NCBI GenBank assembly: GCA_964512305.1
Contig: CAZEIW010000213.1
Location: forward strand, 1 to 5,315
DNA: 5,315 nt
DNA from: CAZEIW01 sp964512305
Lineage (GTDB): Bacteria; Pseudomonadota; Gammaproteobacteria; Burkholderiales; Burkholderiaceae_F
Direction: 5' to 3'
Shown: one piece after another, positions 1 to 5,315 of the stretch
How positions within the stretch are numbered: position 1 is the first letter of the stretch
Layout: each line of letters begins with the position of its first letter
The notes under the pieces: model-generated
What the model was told of the DNA's origin: nothing
Seen by the model: the letters and a program-made list of their open reading frames with translations, nothing else
Databases searched by the model: none
Program-made: the position numbers and the translations under genes

Positions 1-1995
1 GATCTCGTCGGGCGCCAGGCCCGCGCGCAGCACCAGGCGGTTGAAGTCGTCGTTTTCGACCTCGCCGCGGAACACGCGCGCGAAGCAGTCCTCGAACAGC
101 CGCGCGAGCGTCTGGGGTTCGATCTCGTCGGCCGCTTGCGCACGCAGCTCGAAGTCGTGCAGCCAGACCGATGCTTGATCGTGGGCGAGACGGTTGTTCT
201 GCTCGCTGATCACGCGAGCGCCCATGTGCTCGAGCATCGGCAGGCTGTTGGACAGCACCACGGGGGCACCCAGCCGATAGACCTTGAATCCCAGGACGTC
301 GGGCGCCGCGCCAAGCGGGCGGTACAAGGCGAGCGCGAGCGGCGCTTCGGCCGACAGCGTGTCGACCCTGCGCACATCGGGCACCGCGGCGCGCGCGCCG
401 ACGCGCTCGCGGTACTCGGCCGGGAAGGCGGTGCTCCAGCGCTTGTACAGCTCGATCCCGCGGGCTTCGCCTTCGGCCTCGATCAGCGCGTCGCGCAGCT
501 GGTCGTTCCAGCGCCGCGCGGCGGCGGCGAGCCTGGCCTCGAGCTCCTTGCGATCGACCGCGGGCACCTGGCCCGGCGTGGTGCGCACGGTGAAGTGGAT
601 GCGCGCCAGCATGTCGTCGCCGAGCTGCACGTTGAAGTCGGCGCTGCTGCCGGCAAAGGCCTCCATGAGGATGCGCTGCAGCTTGATGCGCAGGTCGGTC
701 GCGTAGGCATCGCGCGGCACATAGACGAGGCAGGAGACGAAGCGATCGAAGGGATCGTGGCGGACGAACACCCGCAAGCGCGTCCGGTCGCCGAGCGCCA
801 GGATGCCGAGCGCGATCTCGTACAGCTCGTCGTCGGTGATCTGGAACAGCTCGTCGCGCGGGTAGGTCTCGAGGATGTGCGCCAGCGCCTTGGACAGGTG
901 GGCGCCGGGCGGCAGCCCGGCGCGCTCGGCGATCGCCTGCACCTTGCCGCGCAGCAGCGGCGTCTCGGTGACGCGCGCGCTGTAGGCCGAGGAGGTGAGC
1001 AGGCCGAGGAAACGGTGCTCGCCGGTCACGCGGCCCTGCGCGTCGTAGCGCTTGACGCCGATGTAATCCGTATAACCCGGGCGGTGCACGGTGGAGCGGG
1101 TGTTGGCCTTGGTGACGACCAGCACCGGCGTGGGCGCATGGGCCAGCGCGCGCGCGTTCGGGGGCAGCGCCGAGAAGCTGACCGAGGCCCTCTCGGTCGC
1201 CGTCTCCCGCAGTACGCCCAGGCCGCTGCGCGGCACGAGGCGCAGCATGTCCTCGCCGCTCTCGGTGACCAGCTCATGGCAGCGGTAGCCCAGCAGCGTC
1301 AGGTGGTCGTCGGCGAGCCACTCGAGGAAGGCCCGGCTCTCGGCCACCAGTGCCGGCGGCAGGGCTGCCGGCGCGGCGCCGAGCTCGGCAATCGCCTCGC
1401 GCAGCCGCGCCACCATGGCCGGCCAGTCGGCGACCACGGCGCTCACGTCGGCGAGTACGTGCTCGATGCCGGCCACCAGCTGTGCCCGCTGATCGGGATC
1501 GACGATCCGGTCGACTTCGATGTGCATCCACGACTCTTGCACCGCCTGCGGCGCCTCGCCATGCTGCCGGATGGAAACGAGGCTGCCGTCGGCGCCGCGC
1601 TCGACCGCGAACAGCGGGTGCACGATCAGGTGCAGCGTCAGGCCCTGGCGGTTGATCTCGGCGCTGGTCGAGTCGACCAGGAACGGCATGTCGTCGTTGA
1701 CGACCTCGATCACCGAGTGGCGCGACGCCCAGCCGTTCTCCGCCACCGTCGGGTTGAGCACGCGCACCTTCGCCCGGCCGACCACGCGCTTCGCGCCGAA
1801 CTGCCAATGCGAAAGCAGAGCGCCGGACAGGTCCTCGGGCGTGCGTTCGGCCAGATCGTCGGCGTCGAGCTGACGGAAGCACTCGCGCGCAAAAACCTCG
1901 AGCAGCGGCCGCTGCGCGGCGTCGAGCCGCGCGCCGGCGAGCTCGAGGACCGCGGCGATCCGTTCCCGTCGCAACGCGTCGGTGGAGGTGTTCAT
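1..1995 (-). CDS. gdhB: NAD-specific glutamate dehydrogenase, large (GdhB) type, N-terminal part
   Basis: This cytoplasmic enzyme oxidatively deaminates L-glutamate to 2-oxoglutarate and ammonium with NAD+, feeding amino-acid carbon into the TCA cycle. Translating the minus strand from the ATG at 1995 gives 665 uninterrupted codons to base 1, so the gene is cut by the window edge. Family members are about 1,600 residues, so under half is present. Stretches typical of the family are NDDMPFLVDST (100-110), ESWMHIEVDR (154-163), DDHLTLLGYR (229-238), TKANTRSTVHRPGYTDYIGV (295-314), YPRDELFQ (378-385), RFVSCLVYVPRDAY (418-431) and LSNSLPMLEHMGARV (581-595). These belong to the N-terminal ACT-like regulatory region, which in known members carries allosteric control; the dinucleotide-binding catalytic domain is outside the window. 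The start is supported by GAGAGGAG 10 bases upstream and by the conserved block beginning soon after it. No frameshift is visible. The gene diverges from the lipoprotein gene. Confidence 0.94.
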   Translation of the reverse strand, partial: MNTSTDALRRERIAAVLELAGARLDAAQRPLLEVFARECFRQLDADDLAERTPEDLSGALLSHWQFGAKRVVGRAKVRVLNPTVAENGWASRHSVIEVVNDDMPFLVDSTSAEINRQGLTLHLIVHPLFAVERGADGSLVSIRQHGEAPQAVQESWMHIEVDRIVDPDQRAQLVAGIEHVLADVSAVVADWPAMVARLREAIAELGAAPAALPPALVAESRAFLEWLADDHLTLLGYRCHELVTESGEDMLRLVPRSGLGVLRETATERASVSFSALPPNARALAHAPTPVLVVTKANTRSTVHRPGYTDYIGVKRYDAQGRVTGEHRFLGLLTSSAYSARVTETPLLRGKVQAIAERAGLPPGAHLSKALAHILETYPRDELFQITDDELYEIALGILALGDRTRLRVFVRHDPFDRFVSCLVYVPRDAYATDLRIKLQRILMEAFAGSSADFNVQLGDDMLARIHFTVRTTPGQVPAVDRKELEARLAAAARRWNDQLRDALIEAEGEARGIELYKRWSTAFPAEYRERVGARAAVPDVRRVDTLSAEAPLALALYRPLGAAPDVLGFKVYRLGAPVVLSNSLPMLEHMGARVISEQNNRLAHDQASVWLHDFELRAQAADEIEPQTLARLFEDCFARVFRGEVENDDFNRLVLRAGLAPDEI

Positions 1996-2005
1996 GGGTC
2001 TGTGT

Positions 2006-2013
2006 CTCCTCTC
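2006..2013 (-). promoter_or_regulatory. Ribosome binding site of the glutamate dehydrogenase gene
   Basis: On the minus strand this reads GAGAGGAG, with 10 bases between its end and the ATG at 1995-1993. It is a good Shine-Dalgarno match and decides the start of the glutamate dehydrogenase. Confidence 0.75.
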
Positions 2014-2112
2014 GTGTCCCGCTTGCGGGGGCCATTCTCCATGCAGGCCTCGATGAATCCCCGCGTCGGCCGTGTTGTCTTGGCGTAAGCTTGTAAAAAT
2101 GCCGAAAGGCAC

Positions 2113-2120
2113 GGGGAGGA
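2113..2120 (+). promoter_or_regulatory. Ribosome binding site of the DUF4410-type lipoprotein gene
   Basis: GGGGAGGA lies 3 bases before the ATG at 2124 (4 bases counted from the GGAGG core). The spacing is slightly short, but the match is strong. It favours this ATG over the in-frame ATG at 2169, which would remove most of the signal peptide. Confidence 0.7.
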
Positions 2121-2123
2121 ACA

Positions 2124-2627
2124 ATGCCGTCTATCGGGCTGCCGATCCGTTTCGGGCGAATCGCACTGATGCTCTTCGCCGCTCAGTTGGTGGCTGCTTG
2201 TGCGCAGAGCTCGCTGATGGTTTCCCAGCCACCCGCAAAGAAAGCCGCCCTTCAATCGGTACAAATCGTTGCCGGCGACAGCACGGTCCCGGTGGATCCG
2301 CAGGTCGCCAGGCTTTTCGAGACCGAACTGCGAAAGGATCTGTACGAAGGGGCCATGAAGTTCGCCCAAGGCGATGAATTGAGGCTGTCGTATCGGTTCA
2401 TTCAGCTGGACCAGGGCAGCAAGGCCGCGCGTTTCTGGCTCGGCTTCGGCGCCGGCAAGGGGTCCCTGACCATCGAGATTACCTACAAATCGAAGGAAGG
2501 CGCCGAGCTGGGCAGGATCAACGTCGGCGGGGAAATCATCGGCGGCGTCACCGGCGGGGATTTCGACTCGGCCGTGACGAAGGCCGCCGAGGAAGCGGCC
2601 AATTACACGTTCAGTAATTTCCATTAG
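2124..2627 (+). CDS. DUF4410-type lipoprotein
   Basis: This is a predicted envelope lipoprotein of 167 residues whose function is not known. A signal peptide is clear: arginines at 9 and 12, a hydrophobic stretch at about 13-25, and a lipobox V-A-A-C with the lipidated cysteine at residue 26. The following residue is Ala, not Asp, which in enterobacterial rules favours the outer membrane. The mature part has an acidic and basic amphipathic stretch (residues 60-80), then RFWLGFGAGKGSLTIEITYK (103-122), a glycine-rich turn (GGEIIGGVTGGDFDSA, 135-150) and a terminal helix (151-165). The Arg/Gly-rich GxGxG stretch followed by alternating hydrophobic strands is what I associate with DUF4410; the assignment is by eye. 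The gene is less GC-rich and more lysine-rich than its neighbours: by hand count 2221-2280 is 57% G+C against 75% at 3061-3120. It is 64 bases upstream of the HD/LuxR gene on the same strand, without an evident shared function. Confidence 0.85.
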   Translation: MPSIGLPIRFGRIALMLFAAQLVAACAQSSLMVSQPPAKKAALQSVQIVAGDSTVPVDPQVARLFETELRKDLYEGAMKFAQGDELRLSYRFIQLDQGSKAARFWLGFGAGKGSLTIEITYKSKEGAELGRINVGGEIIGGVTGGDFDSAVTKAAEEAANYTFSNFH

Positions 2628-2691
2628 ACCGTGGGTGTCGCGCGCGAACGAGCGCCTCGAGCAGGGGTAGCGACGGTCCAATGATCTGCTG
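2628..2691 (+). other. Short intergenic leader with inverted repeat before the HD/LuxR gene
   Basis: GACCGT at 2627-2632, overlapping the last base of the lipoprotein stop codon, is the exact reverse complement of ACGGTC at 2673-2678. Inside it CGC (2639-2641) can pair with GCG (2670-2672), and GCGC (2642-2645) with GCGC (2652-2655). There is no T-tract after the outer arm, so this is not an intrinsic terminator. It could be RNA structure in a read-through transcript, or chance in GC-rich DNA. A mini-frame ATG ATC TGC TGA (2681-2692) overlaps the next gene's ATG by one base. Confidence 0.3.
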
Positions 2692-4275
2692 ATGCCAGCC
2701 GCCCCGGTTCGGTTCGCCGAGTTGATGGCCGCGCTCTCGATGGCGACCGACCTCGCGATGGGCCAGCCGGTGGAGCATGCGCTCGGCTCGTGCCTCGTGG
2801 CCATGCGCCTTGCGCAGCTGGCCGGCCTGTCGACGCACGAGCAGCACGACGTCTACTACCAGGCATTGCTGCGCTACATCGGCTGCAACGCCGAGACCGA
2901 AGGCATGGCGGCCGCGGTGGGCGACGAGATCGCGCTGCGCACGGCCGTCGCGGCGATCGACCCTGGCGACCGCATCGCCGTGCTGAAGGTCGCGCTGCAG
3001 CACGTTCGTGCCGGCCATTCGCAGGCATCGGGCTTCGAGCTCCTCAGGGTCGTGGCCGACGGCCTCGCGACGCTCGGCCGCCTCGACGCGGACGTGTTTC
3101 CCGGTCACTGCGAGGTCGCGCAGCGGCTCGGTGCGCGCCTCGGATTCGGTGCCGAGTTCGTGCGCGGCCTCGGCCAGCTCTATGCGCGCTGGGACGGCCG
3201 GGGTGTGCCGCGCGTTCGCGGCGAAGCGATCACGCCGGCCGTGCGTTGCGTGGTGCTCGCGCAGGACATGGTCGTGCTGGACCGGGTGCATGGGCCGGCG
3301 GCCGCGATCGCGGCGGCGAAACAGCGCCAGGGCGCATCGTACGACCCGCGTCTCGCCGCGCTCTTCCTTGCCAACGCCGAGACGCTGCTGGCCGAGACGG
3401 GCCGGCAGGCTCGCTGGGAAACCGTGCTGGCCTGCGAGCCCGCGCCCTGGCGGACGATGACCGAAGCCCAGTTCGATGATGCCTGCGACGTGCTTGCCGA
3501 TTTCGCGGACATCAAGTCCAGCTGGACGCTGGTGCACTCCCACCGCGTGGCGCAGCTCGCCGAGGCCGCCGCGACCCGGCTGCAGCGCCCGCCCTTCGAG
3601 GTCGCGCTGCTGCGGCGCGCGGCGCTGCTGCACGATATCGGGCGGATCGGCGTGTCGGCGGGCATCTGGGGCAAGCCAGGTCCGCTCACCGACGGCGAAC
3701 GCGAGAAAGTGCGCCTGCATGCGTACTACACGCAGCGCGTACTGGCGCGGTCGCCCGCGCTGGCGCGCCTGGCGGAAATCGCGTCGTCGGCTCATGAACG
3801 TGTCGACGGCAGCGGGTACTTTCGGGGCGCACGGGGCGCCCACGATCCGCTTGGCGCGATTCTGGCCGCGGTCGACGTGTACGCGGCGATGACAGAGGCG
3901 CGCCCTCACCGGGCCGCGCACTCGCCGGAAGCGGCCGCGCAAGAGCTGATGGCCGAGGCGCGTGCCGGCCGCCTCGACACCGGCGCGGTCGAAGCCGTGC
4001 TCGCGGTGGCGGGACACGCGCTGGCGCCCATCCGGCGCGCGCGGCCGGCGGGACTGAGCGAGCGCGAGGTCGAAGTGCTCGGCCTGCTGGCGCACGGGCA
4101 CTCGAACAAGGCCATCGCGCGACTGCTCGGCGTGGCGCCGAAGACGGTCGGAAACCAGGTGCAGAGCATCTACGCCAAGGCGGGCTTGCGTACGCGCGCG
4201 GGTGCCACGCTCTTCGCGATGGAAAACGGCCTCGTCCCGGCCGGCACGCAGCGCGACGCCGCAACGGACTCATAG
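2692..4275 (+). CDS. HD-GYP-like phosphohydrolase domain / LuxR-type transcriptional regulator
   Basis: This 527-residue protein is probably a cytoplasmic ligand- or nucleotide-responsive transcription factor. Residues about 1-245 form a conserved N-terminal half (ATDLAMGQPVEHAL at 18-31, ALLRYIGC at 58-65, RWDGRGVP at 166-173) that looks like a degenerate HD-GYP copy lacking its HD pair. Residues about 265-410 form an HD-GYP-like domain: H282, LLHDIGRIGV (312-321, with H314 and D315), H343, HERVDGSGY (368-376), D395 and RPHR (404-407). The usual double His before Glu is Ala-His (A367, H368), and the GYP proline is Phe (F377). Residues 454-513 are a LuxR/NarL-type helix-turn-helix: LSEREVEVLGLLAHGHSNKA, then IARLLGVAPKTVGNQVQSIY. 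I recall this HD-plus-LuxR layout from actinobacteria and some proteobacteria, where its ligand and targets are mostly unknown. The start lacks a clear Shine-Dalgarno; an in-frame TAG at 2668 limits extension, and ATG 2725 is the alternative. It is followed after 66 bases by the amidase gene, a plausible target. Confidence 0.9.
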   Translation: MPAAPVRFAELMAALSMATDLAMGQPVEHALGSCLVAMRLAQLAGLSTHEQHDVYYQALLRYIGCNAETEGMAAAVGDEIALRTAVAAIDPGDRIAVLKVALQHVRAGHSQASGFELLRVVADGLATLGRLDADVFPGHCEVAQRLGARLGFGAEFVRGLGQLYARWDGRGVPRVRGEAITPAVRCVVLAQDMVVLDRVHGPAAAIAAAKQRQGASYDPRLAALFLANAETLLAETGRQARWETVLACEPAPWRTMTEAQFDDACDVLADFADIKSSWTLVHSHRVAQLAEAAATRLQRPPFEVALLRRAALLHDIGRIGVSAGIWGKPGPLTDGEREKVRLHAYYTQRVLARSPALARLAEIASSAHERVDGSGYFRGARGAHDPLGAILAAVDVYAAMTEARPHRAAHSPEAAAQELMAEARAGRLDTGAVEAVLAVAGHALAPIRRARPAGLSEREVEVLGLLAHGHSNKAIARLLGVAPKTVGNQVQSIYAKAGLRTRAGATLFAMENGLVPAGTQRDAATDS

Positions 4276-4341
4276 GGCATTCGCCCCATTCCGCGGACCC
4301 CGACTGCGGCCTAGCCTGTGCCCATGTCAACGGAGGCGACC
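4276..4341 (+). promoter_or_regulatory. Intergenic region before the amidase gene with short repeats, possible operator
   Basis: Two similar octamers, CATTCGCC (4278-4285) and CATTCCGC (4287-4294), form an imperfect direct repeat with 9-base periodicity. GGGC-ATTC-GCCC (4275-4286) is a small inverted repeat beginning at the last base of the regulator's stop codon. Lying between a LuxR-type regulator and the amidase, these could be a binding site, but they are short and may be chance in GC-rich DNA. TAGCCT (4312-4317) is the nearest thing to a -10 element and has no good -35 partner. No intrinsic terminator is seen. Confidence 0.25.
4332..4336 (+). promoter_or_regulatory. Ribosome binding site deciding the amidase start
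   Basis: GGAGG with a 5-base gap to the ATG at 4342 is near-ideal spacing. In-frame ATGs also occur at 4324 (upstream of this site) and 4351. The site selects 4342. Confidence 0.75.
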
Positions 4342-5315
4342 ATGGACCGGATGCAACTGACGCGGCTTTCCGCGGCCAACCTGGCAAAGCTCATCGCGAG
4401 CGGCGACGTCACGGCACTCGAGGCGACCGAGGCGGCCATCGCGCGGATCGAGGAGGTGAACCCGCGGCTCAATGCCGTGGTCGTCAAGCGCTACGACGAG
4501 GCGCGTGCCGACGCGAGGGCGATCGACGCCCGGCGCGCGCGAGGCGAAGCGCTGCCGCCGCTGGCGGGCGTGCCGGTCACGATCAAGGAGTGCCTGGACC
4601 TCGCGGGCACGCCATCGACCTTCGGGTTGACCTGGCGCGCCGGCATCGATGCCGAACACGACGAGCCCCACGTGGCACGCCTGCGTGCCGCGGGGGCCGT
4701 CGTCGTCGGCAAGACGAACGTCGCCCAGATGCTCGCGTTCATCGAGGCCGACAACCCCGTCTACGGGCGCACCCGCAATCCCTGGAACGAGGAGCGCACC
4801 TGCGGCGGCTCCAGCGGCGGCGAAGGCGCGATCCTGTCGGCCGGCGGATCCTGGCTGGGTCTCGGCACGGACATCGGCGGCAGTCTTCGCTATCCCGCCG
4901 GCTTCTGCGGCATCGCGAGCATCAAGCCGACCACCGGCCGCTGCAACGACGATGGGGTCTACAGCTTCCCGTCCGGCCAGCGGGCGATCGTGAGCCAGGT
5001 CGGCGTCATGGCCCGCCACGTCGAGGACCTGGCGATCGGCCTGGCGGCGATCGACGGTGAAAGCGCGCAGGACGCGGTGCCGGGCCGGCCGCTCGGCGAC
5101 TGGAAGCGTGTGGACGTCGCCGCGCTTCGGGTCGGCTTCTATCTCGACGATGGGGTGTTTCCGTCGTCGCCGGCCGTGCGGCGCGCGGTGCGCGAGGCCG
5201 CGGATGCCCTCGCCGCAGCCGGCGCGACCATCGTTCCCTGGCAGCCCTACCGGCCCTGGGAGGCGATGCGTCTCGGATTCGCGCTGCTGGGTGGCGACCG
5301 TCTCGAAGGATTCCG
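4342..5315 (+). CDS. Amidase-signature family hydrolase, FAAH-like, N-terminal part
   Basis: This enzyme hydrolyses a carboxamide (C-N) bond; the substrate is not determinable here. 324 codons are present and the gene continues past the right edge; family members are commonly 450-550 residues. The amidase-signature catalytic triad is complete: Lys82 in GVPVTIKECLD (77-87), the cis-Ser157 in CGGSSGGEGA (154-163), and the nucleophile Ser181 in GTDIGGSLRYPAGFCGI (175-191). The spacing Lys-75-Ser-24-Ser equals that of mammalian fatty acid amide hydrolase (Lys142, Ser217, Ser241). The KEC, GGEGA, LGLGTDIGGS and FCGI wording also resembles FAAH more than the GatA consensus, as far as I recall. The N-terminal helix (residues 5-65) has the usual family pattern (LSAANLAKLIASGDVTALEA). 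No signal peptide or membrane anchor is visible, so it is probably cytoplasmic. A glutamyl-tRNA amidotransferase subunit A role is unlikely because no gatC or gatB is adjacent. It follows the HD/LuxR regulator by 66 bases and may be regulated by it or co-transcribed with it. Confidence 0.92.
   Translation, partial: MDRMQLTRLSAANLAKLIASGDVTALEATEAAIARIEEVNPRLNAVVVKRYDEARADARAIDARRARGEALPPLAGVPVTIKECLDLAGTPSTFGLTWRAGIDAEHDEPHVARLRAAGAVVVGKTNVAQMLAFIEADNPVYGRTRNPWNEERTCGGSSGGEGAILSAGGSWLGLGTDIGGSLRYPAGFCGIASIKPTTGRCNDDGVYSFPSGQRAIVSQVGVMARHVEDLAIGLAAIDGESAQDAVPGRPLGDWKRVDVAALRVGFYLDDGVFPSSPAVRRAVREAADALAAAGATIVPWQPYRPWEAMRLGFALLGGDRLEGF

Larger units (their letters stand above)
1996..2123. other. 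Divergent intergenic region between gdhB and the lipoprotein gene
   Basis: These 128 bases must hold the 5' ends, and probably the promoters, of two genes that point away from each other. The most AT-rich patch is at 2091-2100 (TTGTAAAAAT) and could be part of a -10 region for the plus-strand gene. TTGTCT at 2075-2080 resembles a -35 element, but the gap to the AT-rich patch is only about 13 bases, so no sigma-70 promoter can be called with confidence. A small inverted repeat, CCCG-CTTG-CGGG at 2018-2029, lies in the presumed 5' leader of gdhB just upstream of its ribosome binding site. No convincing promoter was found for the minus-strand gene. Confidence 0.5.

Noticed and set aside
2018..2029. 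CCCG-CTTG-CGGG in the gdhB leader as a riboswitch or attenuator.
   Set aside because: A single 4-base stem is too small to support a named regulatory RNA.
136..2088. A 650-codon plus-strand open frame over the glutamate dehydrogenase region.
   Set aside because: It is antisense to a clearly recognised enzyme and its product is rich in Arg, Gly, Ala, His and Gln without a recognisable domain. Long antisense frames are expected when the true gene has strong GC bias at third positions.
1992..2804. A 270-codon minus-strand frame crossing the lipoprotein gene.
   Set aside because: The plus-strand gene has a signal peptide, lipobox and ribosome binding site. The minus frame crosses two intergenic regions and overlaps the start of the glutamate dehydrogenase, and it has no recognisable domain.
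2611..4101. A 496-codon minus-strand open frame over the HD/LuxR gene.
   Set aside because: It is antisense to a gene with clear HD and helix-turn-helix motifs, and its low-complexity Arg/His/Gly/Ala-rich translation shows no domain.
4291..4309. CCGC...GCGG as a terminator hairpin after the regulator gene.
   Set aside because: The stem is only 4 bases with an 11-base loop and no T-tract follows.
4324..4341. The upstream ATG at 4324 as the amidase start.
   Set aside because: It would place the strong GGAGG at 4332-4336 inside the coding region, and no comparable site precedes 4324. ATG 4342 has ideal spacing.
4327..5019. A 230-codon minus-strand frame over the amidase.
   Set aside because: It is antisense to a gene with an intact amidase catalytic triad and has no recognisable motif of its own.
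4342..5315. Glutamyl-tRNA(Gln) amidotransferase subunit A (gatA).
   Set aside because: The GGEGA and FCGI wording is FAAH-like instead of GatA-like, and gatC or gatB is not adjacent on the visible side.

Overview
The window is GC-rich, proteobacterial-type DNA. A large NAD-dependent glutamate dehydrogenase, a signal-peptidase-II lipoprotein and proteobacterial-style Shine-Dalgarno sites together suggest a high-GC betaproteobacterium (Burkholderiales or Rhodocyclales type). That placement is an inference; no rRNA or marker gene is present to settle it.

Layout. (1) 1-1995, minus strand: the first 665 codons of the large (about 1,600-residue) NAD-specific glutamate dehydrogenase. Only the N-terminal regulatory (ACT-like) half is present; the catalytic domain lies beyond the left edge. 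(2) 1996-2123: a divergent intergenic region with ribosome binding sites for the genes on both sides. (3) 2124-2627, plus strand: a 167-residue DUF4410-type lipoprotein, visibly less GC-rich than its neighbours. (4) 2692-4275, plus strand: a 527-residue signalling regulator with a degenerate N-terminal HD-like half, a C-terminal HD-GYP-like phosphohydrolase domain and a terminal LuxR/NarL-type helix-turn-helix. (5) 4342-5315, plus strand: the N-terminal 324 codons of an amidase-signature hydrolase. Its Lys-Ser-Ser triad is complete and its active-site region resembles fatty acid amide hydrolase. It runs off the right edge.

How the genes relate. The glutamate dehydrogenase is a stand-alone catabolic gene (glutamate to 2-oxoglutarate plus ammonium) transcribed away from the other three. 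The three plus-strand genes are closely spaced (64 and 66 bases between them) and could be co-transcribed, but nothing shows that the lipoprotein is functionally linked to the other two. The most suggestive pair is the HD/LuxR regulator followed by the amidase, which fits a regulator beside its target or two steps of one amide-degradation function. No mobile element, tRNA, rRNA, CRISPR array or convincing intrinsic terminator was seen. The long antisense open frames over the glutamate dehydrogenase and the regulator are best explained by high GC content.
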